A stretch of 64,000 nt of DNA. Source: Halapricum hydrolyticum (lineage in GTDB: Archaea; Halobacteriota; Halobacteria; Halobacteriales; Haloarculaceae). Of the stretch, positions 27,024 through 35,776 are shown piece after piece. The notes below the pieces were generated by a model. The model did not search any database, was not told where the DNA came from, and saw only the letters and a list, made by a program, of their open reading frames with translations. The stretch's first letter is position 1; each line of letters starts with the position of its first letter. The stretch covers positions 90,330 to 154,329 of the forward strand of contig JAOPKD010000008.1 of NCBI GenBank assembly GCA_025517565.1. The letters run 5' to 3'. The position numbers and the translations under genes were made by a program.

Positions 27024-27347
27024 CTATCCGATCGTGACCACTTTGTCGGCGTTCTCGACGATCGACAGACAGTCGCTCATCGTCCCCCGCGGACGGAGTT
27101 CGTCGGCTTCGATGTCACGCGAGTCGAGACAGGTGCCACAGGCCAGTAGTTCGCCATCGTTGAGGGCGTACTTGCGCATCACCCCTCGCGGGTTCACCTT
27201 CGGGTGTTCGATGTCGGGCGCTTCGACGCCGTCGCCGAGGAGGAACGTCTCGACCGAATGGCCGTCTTCCAGTGCCGTATTCGCGAGTCGGAAGCCGTTC
27301 CAGACCTTCTCGGGGTCGTTTGTCTCGACGATGATTCCGAGATCCAT
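27024..27347 (-). CDS. DsrE family protein
   Basis: 107 aa from the ATG at 27347 (MDLGIIVETNDPEKVWNGFRLAN). The fold order strand-helix-FLLGDGVEAP and the later ACGTCLDSR segment with two cysteines fit the DsrE/TusD group of sulfur-carrier-like proteins. C-x-x-C (CGTC) near residue 70 could be redox active. Sulfur-transfer partners are not adjacent. It is divergent from the flavin reductase gene, 84 bp apart. Confidence 0.8.
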   Translation of the reverse strand: MDLGIIVETNDPEKVWNGFRLANTALEDGHSVETFLLGDGVEAPDIEHPKVNPRGVMRKYALNDGELLACGTCLDSRDIEADELRPRGTMSDCLSIVENADKVVTIG

Positions 27348-27431
27348 GCGTGTCGTTGCACCTGCGACTGGCTTGGTTCTTTGGTCACTGTCTCCGGGAG
27401 CTTCTTTGTACAGGTGGGAGTACGACGGGCT

Positions 27432-28010
27432 ATGGCCGAGCCACACGTCATCGCTATCGCGGGGAGCCTCCGCGAGAACAGTTATACGCGAGTCGCAGTA
27501 GAGCGTGCGTTACAGGAAGCTGATACGGCCGGTGCGAGCACGGATCTGATCGACCTCCGCGAACTCGACCTCCCGGTCTTCGACGCGGACGCCCGGGAGG
27601 CCGGCGACGCGCCCGAGCTCACGCGGCGGATCCGCCGGGCCGACTCGATCCTGCTGGGGACGCCGGTCTACCATGGATCGTACTCCGCACCGCTGAAGAA
27701 CGCGCTGGATTACTGCGGGTTCGACGAGTTCGAGAAGAAGACAGTGGGGCTGCTCGCGGTCGCCGGCGGCTCGTTCCCCATCACCGCGCTGGATCACTTG
27801 CGGTCGGTCTGCCGGGCGCTCGACTGCTGGGTGATTCCCCACCAGGCTGCCGTACCGCGGGCCAGCAGCGCGATCGAAGACGGTGAGTTCGTGGACGGCG
27901 ATCTGGAGACCCGTGTGGCGGCGCTGGGCGAGGACGCCGTCCAGTATGCGAACATCGAACCCGAGCCGGCGTCGTTCGAGAGCGAGGAGAACGTCGGCGC
28001 CGACGATTAG
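27432..28010 (+). CDS. NADPH-dependent FMN reductase family protein
   Basis: 192 aa from the ATG at 27432 (MAEPHVIAIAGSLRENSYTR). The GSLRxxS phosphate loop near residue 12, the GTPVYHGSYSAPLKNALDY segment near 75-95, and VGLLAVAGGSFP are the flavodoxin-like NADPH:FMN reductase signature (as in SsuE/ArsH-type proteins). It may supply reduced flavin to a monooxygenase or reduce quinones or metals. It stops 9 bp before the convergent serine acetyltransferase gene. Confidence 0.88.
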   Translation: MAEPHVIAIAGSLRENSYTRVAVERALQEADTAGASTDLIDLRELDLPVFDADAREAGDAPELTRRIRRADSILLGTPVYHGSYSAPLKNALDYCGFDEFEKKTVGLLAVAGGSFPITALDHLRSVCRALDCWVIPHQAAVPRASSAIEDGEFVDGDLETRVAALGEDAVQYANIEPEPASFESEENVGADD

Positions 28011-28018
28011 GCAGGATA

Positions 28019-28882
28019 TCAATCCGTTTTCTTCCGTTCCTGCTTCGGGTGGTCGGCGATGTAGACGCTCGTATGGTCGGGCACGTCGTCAGTGATCCAG
28101 GAGTTCGCGCCGATGCTCACGTGATCCCCGATAGTGATCGAACCCAGGATCTTGGTTCCGGCTCCGATGACGACGTGGTCGCCGATGTCCGGGTGGCGTT
28201 TGTAGCCCTTCTTCAGCATGTGTTGTTCGTCCTCTTCCTCCTCGAAGTGGAGGGCACCCAGCGTCACGTCCTGGTAGATCCGCACCCAATCGCCGATAGT
28301 CGTCGTCTCACCGATGACGACACCGGTCCCGTGATCGATGAAGAAGTAATCGCCGATCTCGGCCCCGGGATGAATGTCGATTCCGGTTTCGGTCTTTGCG
28401 TGTTCGGTGAGTTCCCGGGCGTACGCCGAGATCCCTTCCTCGTAGAGGAGATGTGCGACGCGTTGCATCATGATCGCCTGCATGCCAGGGTAGGAGCGGA
28501 TGATCTCGGTGTAGCTTCTGGCGGCCGGATCACCCTTGTATGCGGCTTCCACGTCTTTCTTGAGCGTTCGCCGGATAGCGGGAAGCCGGTCGAGCACCTC
28601 GTTCACCTGTTCGGTGCAGTCCTCGCACGTGTACGGTTCGATGCCCAGGCAGAGTAACGATCCGATTTCCTGGAGTGTCTCGCGGATAGCGTCGGTGTTC
28701 TGTGTCATCGATCCAGCGTTCCAGCATCTGGGAAAGAACACCTGTTTGAGGAGGGCGACCTCCCTGCGGCCCGCCTCGCGCTGTGGAAAGCTCAGCGTCG
28801 TATCGGTCGGATACGGGCTTTCGTCCGCGTCGTAGGAGTCACGCAACTGGTGATGTGCGTCTCCTGTATAGCTGTAGCTCAT
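28019..28882 (-). CDS. cysE: Serine O-acetyltransferase (EpsC/SatA type)
   Basis: 287 aa. The N-terminal EALLKQVFFPRCW-like stretch (VALLKQVFFPRCWN near residue 42) belongs to the long EpsC-type enzyme, which supports the start at 28882; a start at 28708 would remove it. The left-handed beta-helix region has HPGAEIGDYFFIDHGTG, VIGETTTIGDWV, DVTLGAL and GDHVVIGAGTKILG. It makes O-acetylserine for cysteine synthesis. A C-x6-C-x2-C cluster near residues 78-88 (CLGIEPYTCEDC) is unusual and could bind metal. Confidence 0.9.
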   Translation of the reverse strand: MSYSYTGDAHHQLRDSYDADESPYPTDTTLSFPQREAGRREVALLKQVFFPRCWNAGSMTQNTDAIRETLQEIGSLLCLGIEPYTCEDCTEQVNEVLDRLPAIRRTLKKDVEAAYKGDPAARSYTEIIRSYPGMQAIMMQRVAHLLYEEGISAYARELTEHAKTETGIDIHPGAEIGDYFFIDHGTGVVIGETTTIGDWVRIYQDVTLGALHFEEEEDEQHMLKKGYKRHPDIGDHVVIGAGTKILGSITIGDHVSIGANSWITDDVPDHTSVYIADHPKQERKKTD

Positions 28883-29067
28883 GTGTTATCGTATGTCGAG
28901 ACGCCCTTCTAATGTTGCCGCTCTGGTTCCGCGTGCACCTGTGTACCGAGGAACGGAACGAGCAGCCGATCGTCCTGGCCTGCTCTCTCTCGTGTAAAAC
29001 CTCGGATATCAATATATCTACCTCTCAGCAGAGAAAGGGACTTTTCGGCTCCGGACGTACGTGAGAC

Positions 29068-29544
29068 ATGGAAAACGGAACAGCAGGCGGGCGATTCGAG
29101 GCGTACAGACAGCGATTCGACGCGGTCGATAGGGCCATCACCGGCGCGATGGACCAGTGGAGTATCCCGGTCCTTCGGGTCTCCGTCGCCGTGGTGTTCA
29201 TCTGGTTCGGGACGTTGAAACTGTTGGACGTCAGCCCGGCAGCAGACCTCGTTTCGTCCACGGTGTACGTCGTCCCTCCGGAGGTGTTCGTTCCAGTGCT
29301 CGGAGTGTGGGAGATGCTCATCGGGATCTTCCTGCTGTATCGGCCACTGATCCGCGCCGGTATCTTCCTGCTCTTTCTCCAGCTTCCGGGCACGTTCTTG
29401 CCGCTCGTTCTCTTGCCGGAGGTCGTCTACACGACCGCGCCGTACGCGCTGACCGTCGAAGGGCAGTACATCGTCAAGAACCTCGTGATCATCGGCGCTG
29501 CGCTCGCGATCGGGAGTACGGTCAGGAGCAGTGCGGAACGGTAG
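29068..29544 (+). CDS. DoxX family membrane protein
   Basis: 158 aa with four hydrophobic segments: LRVSVAVVFIWFGTLKLL, VFVPVLGVWEMLIGIFLL, FLLFLQLPGTFLPLVLL and NLVIIGAALAIG. The WFGTLKLLDV and FVPVLGVWEMLIG motifs are typical of DoxX/DUF417-like proteins that affect quinone or redox status. No partner genes stand next to it. Confidence 0.85.
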   Translation: MENGTAGGRFEAYRQRFDAVDRAITGAMDQWSIPVLRVSVAVVFIWFGTLKLLDVSPAADLVSSTVYVVPPEVFVPVLGVWEMLIGIFLLYRPLIRAGIFLLFLQLPGTFLPLVLLPEVVYTTAPYALTVEGQYIVKNLVIIGAALAIGSTVRSSAER

Positions 29545-29612
29545 TGTGTCCGTCTCGCGAGCGGACGGCCTGATTCCAAACGGACAAATCACTGCCGCCA
29601 CAACGGAGGGGC

Positions 29613-30236
29613 GTGACGCAGTGGATCGAAGATCCCGAGGGCGGGCGTGATCGGGGGCCGCGAGCGGTCGCTCGCGCCTGGTTCGAAGTCCTGACGGCGC
29701 CGCGGCGGTTCTTTCGGGCGGGCGTCGCCCCGGCGGATCAGGCGCCGGGGCTGTTCTTTCTGATGGCGGTCGTGCTCGTCGCGGAAGGGGGGCGATATCT
29801 CCTGATCGCCGACGCCGCGCCCGCGGTCAGCAGTCTCCCGGTCGCAGGGCCGGTACTGGCGCTTTCCCTGACGGTCGTGCTCGTCGCGCCGGTCGCGTTG
29901 CACCTGCTGGTCGCACTCCAGACAGTCGTTCTGATGGCGCTCGTCCCCGAGCGAGCCGGAGTCAGCGAGACGGTGCAGGTGCTCGCGTACGCGAGCGCCC
30001 CGTGCGTTCTCGCGGGCGTCCCCGTTCCGGCGGTCAGAGTCGTCTGTACGGCCTACGGGTTCGTACTCCTGGTCGTCGGACTCGCTGTCGTCCACGAGAC
30101 CTCTTACTGGCGGGCAACAGCGGCCGCGATCCCGACGGGCGCGATCGGACTCGGATACGGTTTCCGGGGGTTCGAAGCTGCCAGTGCGATCCTCCCGACG
30201 GCGTCCGACCTTCTCACACTCGGCGGAATTGCCTGA
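29613..30236 (+). CDS. YIP1 family membrane protein
   Basis: 207 aa with about five hydrophobic segments after an N-terminal APRRFFRA motif. It matches the haloarchaeal YIP1 layout. The start is a GTG at 29613 preceded closely by GGAGGGG (29605-29611). No ATG gives a plausible N-terminus. Function unknown; eukaryotic relatives shape membranes. Confidence 0.8.
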   Translation: MTQWIEDPEGGRDRGPRAVARAWFEVLTAPRRFFRAGVAPADQAPGLFFLMAVVLVAEGGRYLLIADAAPAVSSLPVAGPVLALSLTVVLVAPVALHLLVALQTVVLMALVPERAGVSETVQVLAYASAPCVLAGVPVPAVRVVCTAYGFVLLVVGLAVVHETSYWRATAAAIPTGAIGLGYGFRGFEAASAILPTASDLLTLGGIA

Positions 30237-30286
30237 TCGTCCGAGCGTCTCGACAGCCACTCTTGACCGGACTCGATTCGACAACA

Positions 30287-30294
30287 GTTTTAAT
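30287..30294 (+). promoter_or_regulatory. TATA element of the DHH-family gene
   Basis: GTTTTAAT about 26 nt upstream of the ATG at 30317 predicts a leaderless mRNA. Confidence 0.5.
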
Positions 30295-30316
30295 CCGGGT
30301 GCATTTGATCAGATCA

Positions 30317-32497
30317 ATGGGTTCGTGCATCATTTGCGGCAAATCTGTCGACGGTAAGATCTGCGACATTCACCAAGAAGACGTCGCCTTCGAGTTTCGA
30401 GGGTCAAGCCCCGATCAGCTGACACCCGGTCGCTACTACAAGGGAACGGTCGACGGCTTCGCCGAGTTCGGTGTCTTCGTCGACATCGATGACAGCGTGA
30501 CGGGGCTGCTCCACGAGAGCGAGCTGGACAGCCGGCTCGATAACCTCGAGTGGGAGCCCGGCGACACCGTGTACGTCCAGGTGAAAAACGTCAGAGACAA
30601 CGGCAACGTCGATCTCGGCTGGTCGATTCGCCAGTCTGACCGCGAATTCCGCGGGAAACTGATCGACGATCCCGAGTTCGACGAACCGAAGTTGCCCGAC
30701 GAAGTCGAAGCCGACAAGAAAGAAACGCCGGACGCGAGCGACGCGACCGCCGAATCGGGGTCGTCAGCCGATTCGAAAGCAGCGTCAGAATCCGACTCGG
30801 TATCGGGCAGCGAGCGGTCCGACCGCCCCGAAGCGGGGAGCGTTCGAGCACGCCAGGCCGAGTCGCCCGGCCCCGAGGCGGGCGAGACGCGGGCGGCCGC
30901 CACCGAAGACGAGAAAGCAGTCCCGTCCGAAGGCACCACAGCGATCGAAGAGGCGCCACTCGTGACAGTCGACTCCCTCGACGATCGCATCGGCGAGATG
31001 GTACAGCTCGAAGGCCGGATCGAGAGCGCGCGACAGACCAGCGGCCCGACGGTGTTTGAGCTTACCGACGGGACTGGGACGGTCGACTGTGCGGCCTTCG
31101 AGGAAGCCGGCGTCCGTGCGTATCCCGACGTCGGTGAGGACGACGTCGTTCGCCTGACTGGCGAGGTCCGCGAGCGCCGTGGCGAACTCCAGGTCGAAAC
31201 CGAGCAGCTCGTCACACTCGCGGACGACGAGCGCGAGGGCGTTCGAGAGCGAATGGAGGAGGCACTGACCGCGAAGGCCCGGCCGGACGCGGTGGAGTTG
31301 CTCGCCGAAGACGAGACGCTGTCGGACCTCTCCGAGGCGTTCCGCGACGCGGCCGGCGAGATCCGTCGTGCGGTCTTCGAGGAGCGCCCGATCGTCGTCC
31401 GCCACAGCGCGACTGCCGACGGGTACGTCGCCGGCGCCGCGATCGAACGCGCGACGCTGCCGCTGATTCGCGAGGAGCACACGCGTTCGGACGCGGAGTA
31501 TCACTACTTCGACCGTCGGCCGCTGGAAGGCGACGTCTACGAGATGGGCGATGCGACCAAAGACGTCACGACGATGCTCGACAACCGCGAGCGTCACGAC
31601 GAGCAGTTGCCGCTGTACGTGTTCGTTGCGGTCGGCGGGACGCGTGAATCGCTAGACAGCCTGCAGTTCCTGGACGTCTACGACGCCCCGCGGCTGGTGA
31701 TCGACACCGTCGCCGAACCGGAGATTACCGACGAAGTCGAGACGGTTGTCAGTCCGGATACCGACCCCGCGACCCTGACGACTGTCGACGGTCAACTCGA
31801 CGGGCCGACGACGGCTGCGATCGCAGCGAACGTCGCAGCCCACGTCAACGACGACGTGCGCGAGGACCTGCTGCATCTGCCGGCCGTGAGCTTCTGGGAG
31901 GTGCCGCCGCGGGTCTACGCCGACGCTGCAGCCGAAGCGGGCTACGAGGAAGACGCGATCGCCGACATCCGGGACGCCGTGGCACTGGAGGCGTACTACC
32001 AGTCCTACGAGGACAAGCGCCAGCTGATCGCCGATCTCCTCTTCGAGGGTCGCGCAAGCGACGTCGCCGACGACGAGGCACGCGGGCTGGCCAGCCACGT
32101 CAGCGAGCAGTTCCGATCGAAACTCGATACGGCCGTCGAAACGGCCAGAGCCAACGTTGACCACCGGACCGTCGATGGCGTCGACGTCGCCGTCTTCGAC
32201 ACCGAAGCGTTCACCCACCGGTTCGACTTCCCGCCGGAGACGCTGTTGCTCGACGAGCTGCTGCGCCAGCTCCGCGAGGACGTCGACGCGATCGTCGGGA
32301 TCGGTGACGACGACCTCCACCTCCGTAGCGAGCACGCTCTCGACGTGCGAGAGGTCGCGACGCAGGTCGCCGAGGCGGTTCCGGACGCCGGCGTCGAAGC
32401 CGAGAGCAGTCGATCACAGCAGCTCGCGTTCCTCGCGGGCCGACGCGCCGACGTCCTCGAGGCGACGCTGGAGACGGTCGCCGATCAGCTGGCCTGA
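30317..32497 (+). CDS. Zn-finger/S1/OB/DHH-type (RecJ-like) nucleic acid protein
   Basis: 726 aa from the ATG at 30317. Order of domains: a zinc knuckle (CIICGKSVDGKICDIH, residues 4-19), an S1-type RNA/DNA-binding domain (GRYYKGTVDGFAEFGVFVDID to NVDLGWSIRQ, about 38-105), an acidic Ser/Asp/Ala linker (about 130-215), an OB-fold (VQLEGRIESARQTSGPTVFELTDGTGTVDCAAF, about 230-310), and a DHH/RecJ-like region from about 355. The aspartate motif reads RHSATADGYVAGAAI, and the DHH position reads LVIDTVAEPE, so the DHH triad itself is missing. Archaeal RecJ-like proteins act in replication and repair; this copy may be non-catalytic. Confidence 0.8.
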   Translation: MGSCIICGKSVDGKICDIHQEDVAFEFRGSSPDQLTPGRYYKGTVDGFAEFGVFVDIDDSVTGLLHESELDSRLDNLEWEPGDTVYVQVKNVRDNGNVDLGWSIRQSDREFRGKLIDDPEFDEPKLPDEVEADKKETPDASDATAESGSSADSKAASESDSVSGSERSDRPEAGSVRARQAESPGPEAGETRAAATEDEKAVPSEGTTAIEEAPLVTVDSLDDRIGEMVQLEGRIESARQTSGPTVFELTDGTGTVDCAAFEEAGVRAYPDVGEDDVVRLTGEVRERRGELQVETEQLVTLADDEREGVRERMEEALTAKARPDAVELLAEDETLSDLSEAFRDAAGEIRRAVFEERPIVVRHSATADGYVAGAAIERATLPLIREEHTRSDAEYHYFDRRPLEGDVYEMGDATKDVTTMLDNRERHDEQLPLYVFVAVGGTRESLDSLQFLDVYDAPRLVIDTVAEPEITDEVETVVSPDTDPATLTTVDGQLDGPTTAAIAANVAAHVNDDVREDLLHLPAVSFWEVPPRVYADAAAEAGYEEDAIADIRDAVALEAYYQSYEDKRQLIADLLFEGRASDVADDEARGLASHVSEQFRSKLDTAVETARANVDHRTVDGVDVAVFDTEAFTHRFDFPPETLLLDELLRQLREDVDAIVGIGDDDLHLRSEHALDVREVATQVAEAVPDAGVEAESSRSQQLAFLAGRRADVLEATLETVADQLA

Positions 32498-32529
32498 TAC
32501 TCGTTTCGATTGCTACAGTCGATCCACGA

Positions 32530-33366
32530 TCACTCGTCGTGCTCTGAAGGAGGGAGGACCGTCTCCCGCTCGCCGTCGGAACGGTCGCTCGTCAGGTTCC
32601 CGTCCTCGTCGACGGGGAGAAAGTCGGGACGCTCGCCGCCGACGTTGACCGCACGCAGACGGTCGCGAAACTCTTCTGACCGGAATCGGTCGGACAGGCG
32701 GGCGTTGGCCACGACGAACAGCAGGCCCACGCCGATGACCAGGAACCCGAGCCCGGCGACGAGCGGGATCGGCTCCATGCCCAAGACGATCCCGGCACCG
32801 AGAAGGATCACGCCAGCGAGTAGTTGTACGATCGCGATCGCCTGGACCATCAGGTTCCCGAGTTCGCTCCCACCCTCGGGAACGTCCTGTGGCTCGGGCA
32901 GGATCTCGCCGTCGGGAACGTCCGGCGCGTCGTAGTCGTCCATCGAGCACAGTGCGATCACTGGCTTGACGTCCCGCAGGACCGTGCCCTCGCCTTCGAC
33001 GCTGCCGTCAGGGTAGACGAGAGCGAAGCCGGTCTCGGAGTACGCCAGCAGGTAGTCCTCGCCGCGTTCGATCCGGGCAAAGGCGTCTCGATCGAGCACC
33101 CGTTGTTTGAGGTCGGCCTCGACGCGGTCGAGCAACTCCTGGCCGGTGATCCAGCTATCGGCGTCGAATGCCACTTCCCACTCCTCGGCAGTCATCTCGG
33201 CCATGTCTCGCGGGCCGAAGTCGTCGAAGTCGTACTTCTGTTCGACCCGTTCGCGGAGCTGCTCCGTCGAGAGTTCGCCGTCCTCGACGCTCGACTCGTC
33301 TCCTGGCTCGTCCCCACTGGTCGCCGACTCGTCGGGGTCTGGCGGCGTGGAGCCGGACGCGTCCAT
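32530..33366 (-). CDS. Hypothetical membrane protein, conserved in haloarchaea
   Basis: 278 aa. An acidic cytoplasmic region (about 1-165) has a helical EQLRERVEQKYDFDDFGPRDM stretch and a FDADSWITGQELLDRVEADLKQ stretch. It is followed by two membrane segments (VQAIAIVQLLAGVILLGAGIVLG and PLVAGLGFLVIGVGLLFVV) and a hydrophilic tail. No known catalytic motif. It is convergent with the RecJ-like gene and divergent from the gene at 33463. Confidence 0.7.
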   Translation of the reverse strand: MDASGSTPPDPDESATSGDEPGDESSVEDGELSTEQLRERVEQKYDFDDFGPRDMAEMTAEEWEVAFDADSWITGQELLDRVEADLKQRVLDRDAFARIERGEDYLLAYSETGFALVYPDGSVEGEGTVLRDVKPVIALCSMDDYDAPDVPDGEILPEPQDVPEGGSELGNLMVQAIAIVQLLAGVILLGAGIVLGMEPIPLVAGLGFLVIGVGLLFVVANARLSDRFRSEEFRDRLRAVNVGGERPDFLPVDEDGNLTSDRSDGERETVLPPSEHDE

Positions 33367-33462
33367 CAGCCACGGATTCGGCTTCCGTGGCCTTACACGT
33401 ATCGTTCAATCCGCCCGGGCGTCTCCGGACACTCTTTAACGACCCCGTCCCTACGACCGCCA

Positions 33463-33960
33463 ATGCTCGGCCTCGCCGACGAGACGGTGGCGACGCTGGT
33501 CGTGCTCTCGGTGACGGTCAGTTTCCCCTGCTTTCTGTACGGGGCCTGGATCGTGATCGACAACGATCCCGTCACCTGGAGCGTCCTCGTGCGACACCTC
33601 TCGTTTGTCTTCACCGGGCTGGCGCTGACGACGATCCCGATGGTCGTCTGGATGCTCCCGAACCTGCTCGAACAGTTCTACGGGTTCAGCGTCCTGCACG
33701 CCGTCGTCGGGCTCCACGCGTACGCATTTCTCGCGTTCGCACTCACGGGTATCGTCCGGATCTTCCGCGCGAAGTGGGAGCACGACCTCTATCACGACTA
33801 CGACGAGGACCTCCTGCTCTCGGAGATCGGCGGCGACCGCATGGACCACTGGCGCTCCCGGCTCCGGGTCGGTGTCGCCGGCTACGTCGTTCTGTGGATC
33901 GTCGCCTACCTCAGCGGTCTCGCCCAGTACGTTACCAAGTACGGATTCCCGCCGTTTTGA
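33463..33960 (+). CDS. Hypothetical four-helix membrane protein
   Basis: 165 aa from the ATG at 33463. Four hydrophobic segments (TLVVLSVTVSFPCFLYGAWIVI, HLSFVFTGLALTTIPMVVWML, VLHAVVGLHAYAFLAFALTGIV, VGVAGYVVLWIVAYLSGLAQYV) and a DHDYDEDLL-like cytoplasmic loop (HDYDEDLLLSEIGGDRM). Conserved histidines in the second and third segments suggest a possible cofactor or metal, which is inference. Its stop lies at the start of the duplicated tRNA-Val repeat. Confidence 0.65.
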   Translation: MLGLADETVATLVVLSVTVSFPCFLYGAWIVIDNDPVTWSVLVRHLSFVFTGLALTTIPMVVWMLPNLLEQFYGFSVLHAVVGLHAYAFLAFALTGIVRIFRAKWEHDLYHDYDEDLLLSEIGGDRMDHWRSRLRVGVAGYVVLWIVAYLSGLAQYVTKYGFPPF

Positions 33961-34056
33961 GTCCGTTCGACGGCACGAATGAGCCCGGGCGGATTTGAAC
34001 CGGAGGGAGACGGTCGTTCACTCCGTTCGCGTTGCGACTCCCGAGGTTCAAATCCG
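33961..34056. repeat. tRNA-Val 3'-end direct copy plus inverted T-arm hairpin
   Basis: 33961-34001 repeats 34080-34120 with only two or three mismatches. The repeat covers the tRNA-Val T-arm half, acceptor 3' strand and about 20 bp beyond. CGGATTTGAACC (33990-34001) is the exact inverse of GGTTCAAATCCG (34045-34056). GGGAG (34005-34009) pairs with CTCCC (34038-34042). Transcribed leftward after the tRNA it would form a long hairpin. Confidence 0.8.
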
Positions 34057-34097
34057 AATTCCAATATAGCCGTCTCACGTCCGTTCGACGGCACGTA

Positions 34098-34171
34098 TGG
34101 GCCCGGGCGGATTTGAACCGCCGACTTCGGCCTTGTAAAGGCCGCGTCATAACCAACTAGACCACGGACCC
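34098..34171 (-). tRNA. tRNA-Val (anticodon UAC)
   Basis: On the minus strand the 74-nt gene runs from GGGTCCG to CGGGCCC plus discriminator A. The acceptor stem pairs fully with one U-G. The D-arm contains GTCTAGTTGGTTATGAC. The anticodon stem CGGCC/GGCCG encloses the loop TTTACAA, giving anticodon UAC. The T-arm is GGCGGTTCAAATCCGCC. No CCA is encoded. Its 3' end faces the hairpin repeat at 33961-34056. Confidence 0.96.
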
Positions 34172-34254
34172 GCATCTCGGGCTTGACGGGGGACGTGAAT
34201 AACGCTTTCTCTCTGGACCGACGACCTTACCCTCCCACCGCCCCTCGAATCTGT

Positions 34255-34791
34255 ATGGACTGGCCCGACCGTGACCGACTCGTCACCTTCGTCATCGTCG
34301 GGCTTGTCGTCCTCGCGGTCGGAGTCTGGGCGTTGCACCCGACCGGGCCGCTCGGTGGACTCTTGCACCCGCTCGACTACGAGGAGACGACGATCGCGCT
34401 GACCGATGAAAACGGGACCGAGCTGGCGACTGTCGACGTCCGGGTCGCCGACAGCGAACGCGAACACTACGTCGGATTGAGCGAAACCGATTCGCTGGCC
34501 GACGGCGAGGGTATGCTGTTCGTCTTCTCGGAGTCACAGCACCGGGAGTTCGTCATGCGTGGGATGGACTTCCCGCTCGACATCGTCTTCGCCGCACCCG
34601 ACGGCACGATCACGACGATCCATCACGCACCCGTCCCCGAACAGACGCCCGGGGACGATCTGCGACGATATTCCGGCACCGGTAAGTACGTCCTTGAGGT
34701 ACCGCGTGGCTTCACCAACGCGACCGGCGTCGAGGTGGGGGATTGCCTCGTCGTGCCGGACGGGAGCGAAGGGACGTCGTGTCCGGAATGA
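34255..34791 (+). CDS. DUF192 family protein with N-terminal membrane anchor
   Basis: 178 aa from the ATG at 34255. One hydrophobic segment (LVTFVIVGLVVLAVGVWAL) is followed by the DUF192 fold: DVRVADSEREHYVGLSETDSL, GMLFVFSESQHREFVMRGMDFPLDIVF, then YVLEVPRGF and GDCLVVP. DUF192 proteins are small barrels of unknown role, usually at the membrane face. It starts 83 bp from the tRNA-Val 5' end, on the opposite strand. Confidence 0.88.
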   Translation: MDWPDRDRLVTFVIVGLVVLAVGVWALHPTGPLGGLLHPLDYEETTIALTDENGTELATVDVRVADSEREHYVGLSETDSLADGEGMLFVFSESQHREFVMRGMDFPLDIVFAAPDGTITTIHHAPVPEQTPGDDLRRYSGTGKYVLEVPRGFTNATGVEVGDCLVVPDGSEGTSCPE

Positions 34792-34882
34792 CGCAGACTA
34801 CTGTTGCGTCGTGGAACCGTCGTATCAGGTGTGATAACTGCGGAGTCACGTTTAATCAGTCGGGCCGCGCGAGTATCGATAT

Positions 34883-35776
34883 ATGGCTTCAGATGGCGGT
34901 CTCGACGACGGATTCGGAACGGGCGATATCGAGGCGGCGGATCTTGGGGGCGCGATCGACGAGTTGCTCCGCGCGTCCGAGAACGTCTCTCAGAGTTCCC
35001 AGCAGATCAGCGACCTCGCACAGGACCAGTCGGACAACATGCGCGAGGTCGCCGGCGAGGTGTCGAACCTCAGCGCGACCGTCGAGGAGGTCGCCTCGAG
35101 CGCCAACGAGGTGAAATCGATCAGCGAGCAGGCTCGACAACTCGCGGACGACGGCCGGAACGTCGCTGACGATGCGATCGACGCGATGGAAGCCGTTGAC
35201 GAGGCGAACGAGGACGTCAGCAAAGACGTCACGCAACTTCGCGATCGCATCGACGAGATCGACGAGATCGTCGAGGTGATCAACGACATCGCAGACCAGA
35301 CGAACATGCTGGCGCTGAACGCCTCGATCGAGGCCGCCCGCGCTGGCGAGGCGGGTGAAGGGTTCGCCGTCGTCGCCGACGAAGTGAAGTCGTTGGCCGA
35401 GGAGTCCCAGCAGAACGCTGCCGAGATCGAGGCGATGGTCGCGGACATCAAAACCGAAACCGAGAGTACCGTCGAATCTATCCAGGAAGCCAACGACCAG
35501 GTCGAATCGGGGATCGATCAGGTCGAGGAAGCCGTCGAGATCCTCCGGAAGATCGACCAGGCAGTCAGCGAAGCCGCGCAGGGTGCCGAAGAAGTCGCCG
35601 AAGCCACTGACGACCAGGCCGCCTCGACCGAAGAGGTCGCGAGCATGGTCGATGAAACTGCCGAATCCGCCGAGCGCGTCGCCGACGAAATCGAACAGAT
35701 CGCTGCCGCTAACGAGCAACAGGCCGCCAAGGTCAACGAGATCCAGCGCATGATCGAGCGCCGTGACATCGAGTGA
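34883..35776 (+). CDS. Soluble methyl-accepting chemotaxis-type signalling protein without a sensor domain
   Basis: 297 aa, almost wholly a coiled-coil MCP signalling domain. The conserved hairpin tip reads IVEVINDIADQTNMLALNASIEAARAGEAGEGFAVVADEVKSLAEES (about residues 130-178), where CheA and CheW bind. There is no membrane segment, HAMP, PAS or globin domain; only about 25 acidic residues precede the coil. It is probably cytoplasmic, either joining a receptor array by itself or receiving input from a partner protein. No che genes are nearby. Confidence 0.88.
   Translation: MASDGGLDDGFGTGDIEAADLGGAIDELLRASENVSQSSQQISDLAQDQSDNMREVAGEVSNLSATVEEVASSANEVKSISEQARQLADDGRNVADDAIDAMEAVDEANEDVSKDVTQLRDRIDEIDEIVEVINDIADQTNMLALNASIEAARAGEAGEGFAVVADEVKSLAEESQQNAAEIEAMVADIKTETESTVESIQEANDQVESGIDQVEEAVEILRKIDQAVSEAAQGAEEVAEATDDQAASTEEVASMVDETAESAERVADEIEQIAAANEQQAAKVNEIQRMIERRDIE

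Noticed and set aside
33981..34003. Second tRNA gene left of tRNA-Val
   Set aside because: Only the T-arm half and acceptor 3' strand are present; no anticodon arm or D-arm.
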